64,000 nt of DNA from Myroides marinus (GTDB lineage Bacteria; Bacteroidota; Bacteroidia; Flavobacteriales; Flavobacteriaceae): positions 19,676 to 83,675 of the forward strand of contig NZ_FNYS01000015.1 in the NCBI RefSeq assembly GCF_900109075.1, in the 5' to 3' direction. The first letter of the stretch is position 1, and each line of letters opens with the position of its first letter. The position numbers and the translations under genes were made by a program. The notes below the pieces were generated by a model. The model worked only from the letters and a program-made list of their open reading frames with translations, had not been told where the DNA came from and did not search any database. Positions 1-8,164 of this stretch are shown piece after piece.

Positions 1-510
1 GATTACTTCGTGGTGAATGTGAGTTCTCCTAATACTCCTAATCTTCGAGCATTACAAGACAAAGAACCTTTAATGGCATTACTTAATGCGCTACAGGTAA
101 AAAATAATCAGAAAGAAGCTCCTAAGCCTATTTTGCTTAAGATAGCTCCAGACTTGACAGATGAGCAATTATTAGATATTATCGAGATAGTGGAGGAGAC
201 TAAAATAGCAGGTGTAATCGCTACTAATACTACGATAGATCGCAGTAATCTGAAATCAATCAACCAAAAAGAGACAGGTGGACTTAGTGGAAAACCATTA
301 ACGAAACGCAGTACTGAGGTGATTAGATTCTTATCTGAGAAGAGTAATAAATCGTTCCCTATCATAGGTGTTGGTGGTATACACTCAGCGGAGGATGCGA
401 TAGAAAAATTAGAGGCTGGTGCGAGTTTAATACAACTTTATACAGGCTTTATATATGAAGGCCCAGGCTTGATCAAAAAGATTAATAAAGCCTTATTATC
501 TAAATACTAG
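1..510 (+). CDS. pyrD: Dihydroorotate dehydrogenase (quinone), C-terminal part
   Basis: This is the C-terminal ~169 residues of a class 2 dihydroorotate dehydrogenase, which oxidises dihydroorotate to orotate with quinone at the inner membrane in pyrimidine synthesis. The reading frame is open from base 1, so the gene starts before the window; the GTG at base 10 is an internal valine. Family motifs are visible: [12 protein letters not shown] with the active-site serine region, [13 protein letters not shown], and the FMN phosphate-binding GVGGI followed by the QLYTGF segment near the end. Only 8 bases separate its stop from the LysE-family gene, so the two are probably co-transcribed. Confidence 0.95.
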   Translation, partial: DYFVVNVSSPNTPNLRALQDKEPLMALLNALQVKNNQKEAPKPILLKIAPDLTDEQLLDIIEIVEETKIAGVIATNTTIDRSNLKSINQKETGGLSGKPLTKRSTEVIRFLSEKSNKSFPIIGVGGIHSAEDAIEKLEAGASLIQLYTGFIYEGPGLIKKINKALLSKY

Positions 511-518
511 AATTAATT

Positions 519-1145
519 ATGTCAACAGAAGTATTATATACTTTTTTTATAACTTGTTTTTTATTGATTATCACTCCAGGGCCAGATATTTTATATGTGG
601 TGTCACAGAGTATTACTAGAGGGCGCAAATATGGATATGCAATAGTAGTAGGACAGATGGGAGGATTGTTATTCCACTTATCACTATTCGCCTTTGGGGT
701 ATCTGCCTTGATTACTCAGTCAGAGTTGCTGTTTAAAGGAGTTAAGTTATTTGGAGCTCTATACCTATTTTGGTTGTCTTATAAAGTATTTCAAGAGGAG
801 AATGTAATCGTGATAGATGAATCTACTTCGGGTAAGAATGATAAGACTTTTATGGGATTTGTGCGAAAAGGACTATTGATGAATGTGATGAATCCTAAAG
901 TAATGATGTTCTTCTTAGCCTTGTTTCCTGGTTTTATTACAGAGGCTGCAGGTAGTGTTCAGAAACAAGTATTCGTATTAGGAAGCGTGTTTATAGCAGA
1001 GGCAGTAGTGATATTCTTTATCATCTGTAGTGTGGCTGCTAAGCTGACTAATTATATGAGAGATAATAAATCTGTCAATTTGTTTTTAAAATGGTTGCAG
1101 ATTATCGTTTTTAGTGGGTTAGGAGTATATCTTCTAGTTAGCTAA
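519..1145 (+). CDS. LysE/RhtB family amino-acid exporter
   Basis: This 208-residue membrane protein matches the LysE/RhtB translocator family, which exports amino acids or related metabolites. The typical N-terminal TPGPD motif (residues about 19-23) sits at the end of the first membrane helix, and roughly six hydrophobic segments follow. The NPKVMMFFLALFPGF stretch near residue 125 is also characteristic of the family. It follows pyrD by 8 bases and is closed by a strong terminator, so it is probably the last gene of that operon. The substrate cannot be read from the sequence. Confidence 0.9.
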   Translation: MSTEVLYTFFITCFLLIITPGPDILYVVSQSITRGRKYGYAIVVGQMGGLLFHLSLFAFGVSALITQSELLFKGVKLFGALYLFWLSYKVFQEENVIVIDESTSGKNDKTFMGFVRKGLLMNVMNPKVMMFFLALFPGFITEAAGSVQKQVFVLGSVFIAEAVVIFFIICSVAAKLTNYMRDNKSVNLFLKWLQIIVFSGLGVYLLVS

Positions 1146-1160
1146 GAGAAATAAAGAATA

Positions 1161-1199
1161 AAAAAAGGTTCTAAGGACGTGGTCTTTAGAACCTTTTTT
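1161..1199 (+). terminator. Rho-independent terminator after the LysE gene
   Basis: AAAAAGGTTCTAA and TTAGAACCTTTTTT arms form a stem of about 13 bp around a short loop, followed by a T-run on the plus strand. It closes the pyrD-LysE transcript. Confidence 0.85.
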
Positions 1200-1280
1200 A
1201 CGTTTGTATAATTCTATGTTACAGTAAATCAGTAGAATTGATTTAGTGGAATGGAAGAAAATAAAATAAAGAAAATCGCA

Positions 1281-1311
1281 TTGTAAAATTGTGTGTTTTC
1301 TGTTATATTTG
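1281..1311 (+). promoter_or_regulatory. Flavobacterial-type promoter of the HMG-CoA lyase-like gene
   Basis: TTG at 1281-1283 and TATATTTG at 1304-1311 are separated by 20 nt, matching the TTG / TAnnTTTG promoter of Flavobacteriia. The start codon begins only 8 nt after the -7 box, so the transcript would be leaderless or nearly so. Confidence 0.7.
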
Positions 1312-1318
1312 AATTTAT

Positions 1319-2185
1319 ATGAAACCAGCAGTTAAAATTATAGAATGTCCTCGTGATGCTATGCAAGGCATCAAGATGTTTATCCCAACAGAAAAAAAAG
1401 CACAGTATATACAGTCGCTTTTAAGAGTGGGGTTTGATACCATAGATTTTGGTAGCTTCGTATCTCCTAAAGCTATTCCTCAGATGCAGGATACAGCAGA
1501 GCTGTTAAGTCAACTTGATTTGAGTAAGACAGAGAGTAAGTTACTGGCTATTATCGCTAACACTAGAGGTGCAGAGCAGGCTGCTGAGCATAAAGAGATT
1601 AGATATTTAGGATTCCCTTTTTCTATATCTGAGAACTTCCAGATGCGTAATACGCATAAGACTATTGCGGAGTCTATCGTTACTTTAGATGAGATATTAA
1701 ATATAGCGACTAAAGCTGATAAAGAGGTGGTAGCTTATCTATCTATGGGATTCGGTAATCCGTATGGAGATCCATGGGATGTAGATATCGTAGGAGAGTG
1801 GACTGAACGATTAGCTAAGATGGGAGTGAAGATACTTTCGCTGTCAGATACAGTAGGTAGTTCTACACCAGAGGTGATAGATTACTTGTTTAGCAATCTT
1901 ATTCCTGCTTATCCAGAGATAGAGTTTGGTGCACATTTACACACTACTCCTGATAGTTGGTTTGAGAAGATTGACGCTGCTTATAAGGCAGGATGTCTGA
2001 GATATGATGGGGCTATTAAAGGATATGGAGGATGCCCGATGGCAAAAGATGATTTGACAGGAAATATGCCTACAGAAAAGATGTTAAGTTACTTTACAGC
2101 TAATAAGGTAGATACGAATTTAAGTGCGATGTCTTTTGAGAGTTCATATAACGAAGCATTGAAAATATTTAATTTTTTCCACTAA
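1319..2185 (+). CDS. Hydroxymethylglutaryl-CoA lyase-like DRE-TIM metallolyase
   Basis: This 288-residue TIM-barrel lyase resembles HMG-CoA lyase, which splits HMG-CoA into acetyl-CoA and acetoacetate in leucine breakdown. Visible family features are an N-terminal CPRDAMQG segment with the Arg-Asp pair, GSFVSPKAIPQM, the metal-binding HLH in GAHLHTT (about residue 207), and the C-terminal GGCPMAKDDLTGN with the reactive cysteine. The usual Glu of the E-x-x-SFVSP motif is replaced: the sequence reads DFGSFVSP, so substrate use may differ from the textbook enzyme. The start is fixed by a promoter 8 nt upstream. No other leucine-degradation gene is adjacent. Confidence 0.85.
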   Translation: MKPAVKIIECPRDAMQGIKMFIPTEKKAQYIQSLLRVGFDTIDFGSFVSPKAIPQMQDTAELLSQLDLSKTESKLLAIIANTRGAEQAAEHKEIRYLGFPFSISENFQMRNTHKTIAESIVTLDEILNIATKADKEVVAYLSMGFGNPYGDPWDVDIVGEWTERLAKMGVKILSLSDTVGSSTPEVIDYLFSNLIPAYPEIEFGAHLHTTPDSWFEKIDAAYKAGCLRYDGAIKGYGGCPMAKDDLTGNMPTEKMLSYFTANKVDTNLSAMSFESSYNEALKIFNFFH

Positions 2186-2207
2186 AGTTTTTTATTTAGT
2201 GGAAAAA
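2174..2207. terminator. Perfect 13-bp inverted repeat spanning the lyase stop codon
   Basis: TTTTTCCACTAAA (2174-2186) and TTTAGTGGAAAAA (2195-2207) are exact inverted repeats around an 8-nt loop GTTTTTTA. The lyase stop codon lies in the left arm. The hairpin could end the lyase transcript, but a T-run does not follow the right arm, so its role is uncertain. It sits just before the guaB -7 box. Confidence 0.55.
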
Positions 2208-2210
2208 TAG

Positions 2211-2218
2211 TAAATTTG
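2211..2218 (+). promoter_or_regulatory. Probable -7 element of guaB
   Basis: TAAATTTG matches the TAnnTTTG -7 consensus and lies 23 nt before the ATG. No clear TTG is found at the expected upstream distance, so only the -7 half is supported. Confidence 0.5.
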
Positions 2219-2241
2219 CGTGCAATTCAACGACATTGCAC

Positions 2242-3714
2242 ATGAAAGCACACACAACTAAAATCATCGGTCAAGGACTTACTTACGATGATGTATTGCT
2301 AGTACCAAACTATTCAGAAATACTTCCAAGAGAAGTAAGTTTAAAAACAAAATTTTCAAGAAACATTACCTTAAACGTTCCTATCGTATCTGCTGCAATG
2401 GATACTGTTACGGAAAGTGAAATGGCTATTGCTATGGCTCGTGAGGGAGGAATCGGAGTGATTCACAAGAACATGACTGCAGAAGAGCAAGCAAAAGAAG
2501 TTAGAAAAGTAAAAAGAGCAGAGTCTGGAATGATCATAGACCCTGTAACTCTTCCTCTAACAGCTACTGTAGGTGATGCTAAAAAAGCAATGGCTGAATT
2601 TGGAATCGGTGGTATTCCAATCGTAGATGAACAAGGACTTCTTAAAGGTATTATTACTAATAGAGATATGCGTTTTGAAAAACAAAACGAACGTGCTATC
2701 ACTGAGGTAATGACTAAAGATAATCTAGTAACTGCTGCTGAAGGTACTACTTTAGGTCAAGCAGAAGAAATTCTTCAAGCAAACAAAATCGAGAAATTAC
2801 CAGTAGTAAATGCTGATAATAAATTAGTAGGTTTAATCACTTTTAGAGATATCACTAAGCTTACTTTAAAACCAAATGCTAATAAAGATAAGTTCGGTAG
2901 ACTACGTGTTGCAGCTGCTCTAGGAGTAACTGCTGATGCTGTAGATAGAGCTAGTTTATTAGTTCAGGCTGGTGTAGATGCTTTAATTATCGATACGGCT
3001 CATGGACACTCTCAAGGTGTAGTAGGGGTGTTAAAAGCGGTAAAAGCTGCTTTCCCTGAAATCGATGTAGTAGTAGGTAATATCGCTACTCCTGAGGCTG
3101 CGTTATTTTTAGTAGAGAATGGAGCTGATGCTGTAAAAGTAGGTATCGGACCTGGATCTATCTGTACTACACGTGTAGTAGCAGGTGTTGGGTTCCCTCA
3201 ATTCTCAGCTATTATGGAAGTAGCTGCAGCTTTAAAAGGAACAGGTGTACCAGTTATCGGTGACGGTGGTCTTCGTTATACAGGAGATATTCCTAAGGCT
3301 GTAGGAGCAGGAGCAGACTGTGTTATGTTAGGTTCTATGCTAGCAGGTACTAAAGAGTCTCCAGGTGAAACTATTATCTTCGAAGGTAGAAAATTCAAAG
3401 CTTACCGCGGAATGGGATCTGTAGCAGCTATGAAACAAGGTTCTAAAGATCGTTACTTCCAAGATGTAGAAGATGATGTGAAAAAACTTGTACCAGAAGG
3501 TATTGAAGGTAGAGTACCTTATAAAGGAGAACTTAACGAAAGTATGTTACAGTTCGTAGGAGGTCTTAGAGCAGGTATGGGTTACTGTGGTGCTAAAGAT
3601 ATCCCTACGTTACAAGAAGTAGCTAGATTCGTTCAGTTAACTGCTTCAGGTATCGGAGAGAGTCACCCTCACAATATTACGATTACTAAATCTGCACCTA
3701 ACTATTCTAGATAA
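2242..3714 (+). CDS. guaB: Inosine-5'-monophosphate dehydrogenase
   Basis: GuaB (490 residues) oxidises IMP to XMP with NAD+, the committed step of GMP synthesis. The (beta/alpha)8 barrel starts with [10 protein letters not shown]; two CBS domains occupy roughly residues 95-205; the catalytic loop GPGSICTTR carries the active-site cysteine near residue 307; and the C-terminal flap includes [21 protein letters not shown] codon two codons earlier is in frame, but the ATG at 2242 gives the usual N-terminus and fits the -7 box at 2211. The gene is monocistronic, with its own terminator. Confidence 0.97.
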   Translation: MKAHTTKIIGQGLTYDDVLLVPNYSEILPREVSLKTKFSRNITLNVPIVSAAMDTVTESEMAIAMAREGGIGVIHKNMTAEEQAKEVRKVKRAESGMIIDPVTLPLTATVGDAKKAMAEFGIGGIPIVDEQGLLKGIITNRDMRFEKQNERAITEVMTKDNLVTAAEGTTLGQAEEILQANKIEKLPVVNADNKLVGLITFRDITKLTLKPNANKDKFGRLRVAAALGVTADAVDRASLLVQAGVDALIIDTAHGHSQGVVGVLKAVKAAFPEIDVVVGNIATPEAALFLVENGADAVKVGIGPGSICTTRVVAGVGFPQFSAIMEVAAALKGTGVPVIGDGGLRYTGDIPKAVGAGADCVMLGSMLAGTKESPGETIIFEGRKFKAYRGMGSVAAMKQGSKDRYFQDVEDDVKKLVPEGIEGRVPYKGELNESMLQFVGGLRAGMGYCGAKDIPTLQEVARFVQLTASGIGESHPHNITITKSAPNYSR

Positions 3715-3756
3715 TATATTTGGAGAACTGGAAACAGGTAAAGTAGATATAATAAT

Positions 3757-3796
3757 AAAAAACGGCTATTTCAGTAGATGAGATAGCCGTTTTTGT
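3757..3796 (+). terminator. Rho-independent terminator after guaB
   Basis: AAAACGGCTAT and ATAGCCGTTTTT arms with a loop around TTCAGTAGATGAG and a T-run on the plus strand. It lies 42 bases after the guaB stop. Confidence 0.85.
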
Positions 3797-3890
3797 TTTG
3801 CTTTTATTGTGTCTGTATTATTATGCTCTCTATACTTTTTTGGATTGTATATAAGACCTAAGAATGGGAAAGATGTATAATAAACCCGGA

Positions 3891-5207
3891 TTACGCATTA
3901 GGTATATTTAAAGGTAGGTCTAAAGGGTAATCCCATAAACCTACGAACCATTTTCGTCGCTTCTTGACCAATGCTATTTTAAGCTTGATTGTGTCATTTG
4001 TTTTTTCAAAATAAGCTCCAATAGCAAAGGTTCTATATCTTAATGTAGAAAGTGATTTTTGTGTTTTCTCTTGTAAAACAAACATTCTAAAAAGAGCCAT
4101 TAGATTGTAAGCAATCATTACAAAGATCAAGGCAGCTTCGGTAGCATAGAAGTCTTTTAGATTAAATGATTCTGCTCCAAAATCTTGTTTTAGCTCTTTG
4201 ATTCTATTCTCTGCATCACCTCTTGCTCGATAGTTTTTCCATACGTCATAAGCACCACATTCCAAATTTGTAACATAAGCGGAGTACCTGTAATTTCTGT
4301 GTATTTCATCTTCTGGAAACAGACTTAATGTTTTTCCAGGCGCTTGTGGGCGTTTACTTATTTTTTGTCTTACAATAATAACTCTTCTAGGTTTTTCCCA
4401 ATTCTTAGCTTGGTAGAAGGTATCATTTATTTGGATACCTTCATCGACATTTAGCCAAGAGGTTTGGCTATCTACTAATCTTTGTACTGGATGAGTAAAC
4501 TTAGCAGCAATGATGTAGTTCATAGGTTTAGACTCTAAATGATCTAAAATATCCTTTTGAAAAAAACCACTATCTAACCGTATTAAGCCTACTTTCTTAT
4601 TTCCAAAAACAGATAAAGTATCCTCTAGGAAGCTAATAAAGTTATTGGCAGAACTTGTATCTCCACTTCGCAACCAAAAGTTGGCTACCATGCGAATATC
4701 ATTTACAAAGGCTATAATAGGATGATGAGATCTACGTCCGCGTTTACTGGGATTATATCCTCTTTTAGCTCCTTGTTGCTGTTCTCCATAGCGAGTTATG
4801 ACAGTAGAGTCAATATCCAAGGTAAAGTAATTTAAGTTGATGTTTTTAAAAAACCACTCAAAGAAGTGCTTAGCAGTTTCAATGTTACTACTAGCATCAA
4901 ACTTGGAGAAATAACGTTTATACGCATCTTGACCTGGTGAAGTTCGCCAGTTAAAGATTTTACCAAGAGCTTTATCATGTCTAGTTACTTCTGTGTGTAA
5001 AAAACGATTTGCACCACACCAAACACTAGTCATAAAAGACTCTAAAATCACATCAACATCATGTGCCCTATTAGAATTTTGACAAGGAAGACTTTCACAG
5101 GAATTAATCTGAGATTTAAAGTCTATTTTATCTAACATTTGCTTTAAAAAGACCATTCCACCCCATGGTGTAATCTCTTTGTTGGTAAAGGATAGATCAA
5201 AATTCAT
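3891..5207 (-). CDS. IS1380-family DDE transposase
   Basis: This is a 438-residue transposase with the features of the IS1380 family: an N-terminal segment with the TPWGG motif, the first catalytic Asp in LDIDSTVITRYG, a basic stretch rich in Lys/Arg (KRGYNPSKRGRR), the second Asp in IRLDSGFF, and the catalytic Glu in the RGDAENRIKELK motif near the C-terminal third. No frameshift or internal stop is seen. Its stop codon falls inside the left terminal repeat, six bases from the end of the element, which is a compact arrangement. Confidence 0.93.
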   Translation of the reverse strand: MNFDLSFTNKEITPWGGMVFLKQMLDKIDFKSQINSCESLPCQNSNRAHDVDVILESFMTSVWCGANRFLHTEVTRHDKALGKIFNWRTSPGQDAYKRYFSKFDASSNIETAKHFFEWFFKNINLNYFTLDIDSTVITRYGEQQQGAKRGYNPSKRGRRSHHPIIAFVNDIRMVANFWLRSGDTSSANNFISFLEDTLSVFGNKKVGLIRLDSGFFQKDILDHLESKPMNYIIAAKFTHPVQRLVDSQTSWLNVDEGIQINDTFYQAKNWEKPRRVIIVRQKISKRPQAPGKTLSLFPEDEIHRNYRYSAYVTNLECGAYDVWKNYRARGDAENRIKELKQDFGAESFNLKDFYATEAALIFVMIAYNLMALFRMFVLQEKTQKSLSTLRYRTFAIGAYFEKTNDTIKLKIALVKKRRKWFVGLWDYPLDLPLNIPNA

Positions 5208-5220
5208 AGGCTTAAATTTT

Positions 5221-5237
5221 CTAACGCTACGCGTTAG
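5221..5237. repeat. Hairpin just upstream of the IS1380 transposase start
   Basis: CTAACGC-TAC-GCGTTAG is a perfect 7-bp inverted repeat 13 bases upstream of the transposase ATG, inside the IS. Such hairpins often limit transposase expression from outside transcription. That role is inferred from position only. Confidence 0.5.
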
Positions 5238-5289
5238 GAATTACACTTAATAAATATACATCTTTTTCTAATGCGGAATGTGGGATAAA

Positions 5290-5441
5290 CCCAGATTCCG
5301 CATTCGCTCTATACTATGTATTAATTCTACTTTAGATCTCTTTCATTTTTTCTAAAAACATACTATAGTATGCTTTTTTCATAAATTCAGAGCTGTTTTG
5401 TATAATTAATCCTCGTTAATAGAGCTATCGCGTATTCTGGG
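5290..5441. mobile_element. MITE-like non-autonomous element (copy A) related to the IS1380 ends
   Basis: This 152-bp segment has no coding capacity. It begins with CCCAGATTCCGCATTCG and ends with CTATCGCGTATTCTGGG, which are inverted copies of each other at most positions and resemble the adjacent IS1380 ends. ATAAA flanks it on both sides (5285-5289 and 5442-5446). The interior has a 14-bp palindrome, CATACTATAGTATG. Diverged copies with the same interior occur at 25120-25252 and probably near 47436-47550. The pattern fits a miniature element mobilised by an IS1380 transposase. Confidence 0.75.
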
Positions 5442-5445
5442 ATAA

Positions 5446-5482
5446 AAAAAGGGCTGTTTCATTTGATGAAATAGCCCTTTTT
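5446..5482 (-). terminator. Rho-independent terminator of nhaC
   Basis: GGGCTATTTCATC and GATGAAATAGCCC-type arms with T-runs on both sides lie just downstream of nhaC on the minus strand. The A-run of this terminator overlaps the ATAAA that flanks the small element to the left. Confidence 0.8.
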
Positions 5483-5499
5483 AGAGGTTATATTTAGAG

Positions 5500-6960
5500 T
5501 TATGCTTTTACTGCATCAACTAATTTTCTGATTTTGATATTTAATATTACGTAAGTAAGAGATACAAAAGGAGAGATGATATTAAAGAATGCGTATGGTG
5601 CATACGTCATTGTGTCAATACCTAATACTCCTGAGTGATATGCTCCACAAGTATTCCAAGGGATTAGTACAGATGTAACTGTACCTGAGTCTTCTAACGT
5701 TCTACTTAAGTTCTCAGGAGCTAATCCTCTTTCTTTATAAGCTTTAGAGAACATCTTACCTGGAATAACTAAAGATAAATACTGCTCTGAAGCCGTTAAG
5801 TTTACTACTACACAACTTGCCATAGTGCTTGCAAATAATCCAAATATAGATTTAGCAATGCCAAGTAGAGTTTCTGTAATTTTCTTTAAAGCTCCAATAG
5901 CTTCCATCGCTCCACCAAAGAACATTGCACAAATAATAAGCCATACTGTGTTTAACATACTCTTCATTCCTCCAGCCTCAAATAAGCTATTTAAGCTCTC
6001 CATAGGGGATAAGATAGCAATATCTGTAGTAATGGCATTCATGATACCTCTATAAGCTGTAACAGGTGTTAAAGTAGTTCCTTCTCCTACAAAGGCTACA
6101 ATGTCTGGTTGGAAGAATAAGGCAAATACAGCTCCTAATAATGTACCTAGTAATAAGGCTAAGATAGGTTTGATCTTCTTTAGGATAGCTCCAATTACAA
6201 TAACGGGTACTAAGAATAACCACGGTGTAATATTAAAAGTACTTTTGATAGCTGATAGTGTAGCTGACATATCAATAGTATCAGGAACGTCTAGATTAAA
6301 ACTTATAATGATAAATATAATCAGTGTAAGTATGTAGGTAGGAATAGTTGTATACATCATATATTTAATATGAGTAAATAAGTCTGTTCCTGCCATAGCC
6401 GAAGCTAGGTTAGTAGTGTCTGATAGCGGAGATAATTTGTCTCCAAAGTATGCTCCTGAGATAACAGCTCCACCGATAAGCGCTAGGTCTATTCCCATTG
6501 CATTACCAATACCTACTAAGGCAATACCTACTGTAGCTGATGTAGTCCATGAACTACCTGTAGCTAAAGAGATAATCGAACAGATAATCACAGTAGCAGG
6601 TAAGAAAATATGTGGCTCTAGTATCTGTAATCCATAATAGATCATAGTAGGAATAATACCACTAAGTAACCAAGTACCTGAAAGAGCTCCTACAAGCAAT
6701 AAGATGTAAATAGCTCTAGTAGTCTCTCTTACATTCTTAGTAATCTTTTTGATAATATCTTCGTAGTCAACTTTATTGTATAAACCTACCCCAATGGCTA
6801 TAAGTCCTCCAATAAGTAGAACAAATTGATTAGAGCCCTTTAGAGCTGCACTGCCATAAACAAATACATTAATTCCTAAAAGGGCTATTAGAATAACCAT
6901 TGGGATTAATGATTGAAATAAGGTGATTTTCTTGGGTTTAGGTTTTATACTTGCCTCCAT
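5500..6960 (-). CDS. nhaC: Na+/H+ antiporter, NhaC family
   Basis: This 486-residue inner-membrane protein has about 11-12 hydrophobic segments and family motifs such as GSSWTTSATVG (around residue 140), GAYFGDKLSPLSDTTNLAS (around residue 170) and the C-terminal LIPWNTCGAY. NhaC antiporters exchange internal Na+ for external H+ in pH and sodium homeostasis, and some relatives carry malate or lactate instead. It is a single gene with its own terminator. A short cytoplasmic Lys-rich N-terminus (KPKPKK) follows the start at 6960. Confidence 0.88.
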   Translation of the reverse strand: MEASIKPKPKKITLFQSLIPMVILIALLGINVFVYGSAALKGSNQFVLLIGGLIAIGVGLYNKVDYEDIIKKITKNVRETTRAIYILLLVGALSGTWLLSGIIPTMIYYGLQILEPHIFLPATVIICSIISLATGSSWTTSATVGIALVGIGNAMGIDLALIGGAVISGAYFGDKLSPLSDTTNLASAMAGTDLFTHIKYMMYTTIPTYILTLIIFIIISFNLDVPDTIDMSATLSAIKSTFNITPWLFLVPVIVIGAILKKIKPILALLLGTLLGAVFALFFQPDIVAFVGEGTTLTPVTAYRGIMNAITTDIAILSPMESLNSLFEAGGMKSMLNTVWLIICAMFFGGAMEAIGALKKITETLLGIAKSIFGLFASTMASCVVVNLTASEQYLSLVIPGKMFSKAYKERGLAPENLSRTLEDSGTVTSVLIPWNTCGAYHSGVLGIDTMTYAPYAFFNIISPFVSLTYVILNIKIRKLVDAVKA

Positions 6961-7076
6961 AAATGTGTTTTAGTTAATTAATGGAGTTCAATATACATAA
7001 AAATCAAAAGAATACTGTATTTACCGTATATTATTTAGTAGAAAAGGGTATGTTGACATTTTATTGCTGAATGTGC

Positions 7077-7104
7077 AAAAAAAAACCTGCTTCAAAAGCA
7101 GGTT
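7077..7104 (-). terminator. Terminator of the 146-residue lipoprotein gene
   Basis: AACCTGCTTTTGAAGCAGGTT forms a 9-bp stem, followed on the minus strand by a run of at least eight T. Confidence 0.85.
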
Positions 7105-7113
7105 GAGTATATT

Positions 7114-7554
7114 TTATTTTTTAGGTTCTTCATCTCTAGGATCTCCAATTCTTATGTAATTGACTTGAACTGTTTGTAGTTTGTTATCAATCATTAATTG
7201 AGTTACTAGGTGCAGGGTCTTTTGTTCTACTCTTTGAATCCTTCTCTTGTCTTGTAGCTTTTCTAAAACAATGTAATCATCATTTACAGAGCCAAGTTGA
7301 ACTAATGGCTTAAGAGAATCAGTGTAGTATTGTTCTAGCTTTGCTGATTCATGTTGATCAGTAAAGACTTCTAGTGTTTCATTTCTTTCGAATGTTCCTA
7401 ATTCAACGTATTTTTTAGTAGTTCCATCTGTGAAGGTTACAGTGTCAGCTTCCCATTTACCAAAGTAAGTTTTAACTGTAATTGAACTATCACTACTACA
7501 GCTTGTGAAAATCATAGCTATTAATAAGGTCGCAATTGATAATAATCTCTTCAT
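7114..7554 (-). CDS. Small putative lipoprotein, function unknown
   Basis: This is a 146-residue protein with a type II signal peptide: MKRLL, a hydrophobic core, then FTSC followed by SSDSS, so the mature protein would start at Cys19. The rest is beta-rich and contains GKWEADTVTF, reminiscent of lipocalin-like lipoproteins of Bacteroidota. It is similar in layout to the next gene upstream (7676-8128), but each gene has its own terminator. I do not recognise a specific family and give no function. Confidence 0.75.
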   Translation of the reverse strand: MKRLLSIATLLIAMIFTSCSSDSSITVKTYFGKWEADTVTFTDGTTKKYVELGTFERNETLEVFTDQHESAKLEQYYTDSLKPLVQLGSVNDDYIVLEKLQDKRRIQRVEQKTLHLVTQLMIDNKLQTVQVNYIRIGDPRDEEPKK

Positions 7555-7622
7555 TAGTTTATTTAAGTTAGTTATAGGTCGTGAATATATAAAAAATAAG
7601 AACTAATTGAATTAATTCAAAT

Positions 7623-7655
7623 AAAAAAGCCCCATAATTAACATTATGGAGCTTT
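7623..7655 (-). terminator. Terminator of the 150-residue lipoprotein gene
   Basis: AAAGCTCCATAAT and ATTATGGGGCTTTTTT form a stem with one mismatch around TTAA, followed by a T-run on the minus strand. Confidence 0.8.
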
Positions 7656-7675
7656 GTGTATTTAGTGTAAAGAAA

Positions 7676-8128
7676 TTATTTTCTGATATATGTTACTGTT
7701 ACTGGTAGTTCTGCACCACGCATCTCAATTTTATATTCTAATGATAATTTAGTTTTAGTAACACCAATTATTTTTCTAGGTTCATATACTTTTGATCCTT
7801 TTAAAACGATTGTTTTTTTATCCTCAATTGTTCCTGAAGCTTCTGGTAATTTATTACCGTTTTTTTGAAACTCTTGAAGAGTAGCAGATGTTGTTGCAAG
7901 AGTTAAAATCTCTTTAGTAACTTGCTCTCCTTCTTCTACTCCATCAGCAGGGAATTCTGAAAATTTGTGTTTACCTTTAAAATTTCCCATTTGGTAGAAT
8001 AAACTATCTGTAACCCAGGTACCTTCATATTCATTGTTCACACGAACAGGAGCATTATCATCGCTAGAACAAGCTGTGAATGATAGAGTAGTACCTACGA
8101 AAAGTACTAAAGCCATTAATTTCTTCAT
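7676..8128 (-). CDS. Small putative lipoprotein, function unknown
   Basis: This is a 150-residue protein with a lipoprotein signal (MKKLMALVLFVG, then SFTAC followed by SSDDN). The mature part contains a GTWVTDS segment and several predicted beta strands, so a lipocalin-like fold is possible. The gene is preceded by the e(P4)-type phosphatase gene on the same strand with a 36-bp gap, so read-through from that gene is possible. No specific family is recognised. Confidence 0.75.
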   Translation of the reverse strand: MKKLMALVLFVGTTLSFTACSSDDNAPVRVNNEYEGTWVTDSLFYQMGNFKGKHKFSEFPADGVEEGEQVTKEILTLATTSATLQEFQKNGNKLPEASGTIEDKKTIVLKGSKVYEPRKIIGVTKTKLSLEYKIEMRGAELPVTVTYIRK

Positions 8129-8164
8129 TGTATATTAAGTTGTTAGTTATTTGTTATCGAGTTT

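Larger units (their letters stand above)
3885..5284 (-). mobile_element. Complete IS1380-family insertion sequence
   Basis: This 1400-bp element carries one transposase gene on the minus strand. Its ends are imperfect inverted repeats: CCCGGATTACGCATTAG from 3885 and, read inward from 5284 on the other strand, CCCACATTCCGCATTAG (14 of 17 identical). ATAAA flanks both ends (3880-3884 and 5285-5289), fitting the 4-5 bp target duplications known for IS1380. The transposase reads full length, so the element may still be active. Its right end directly meets a small related element that uses the same flanking 5-mer. Confidence 0.85.

Noticed and set aside
2236..2241. TTG as the guaB start
   Set aside because: The ATG two codons later gives the normal N-terminus and fits the leader better.
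5290..5441. Copy A as part of the IS1380 element itself
   Set aside because: The IS ends at 5284 with its own terminal repeat and ATAAA; the interior of copy A does not match the IS.
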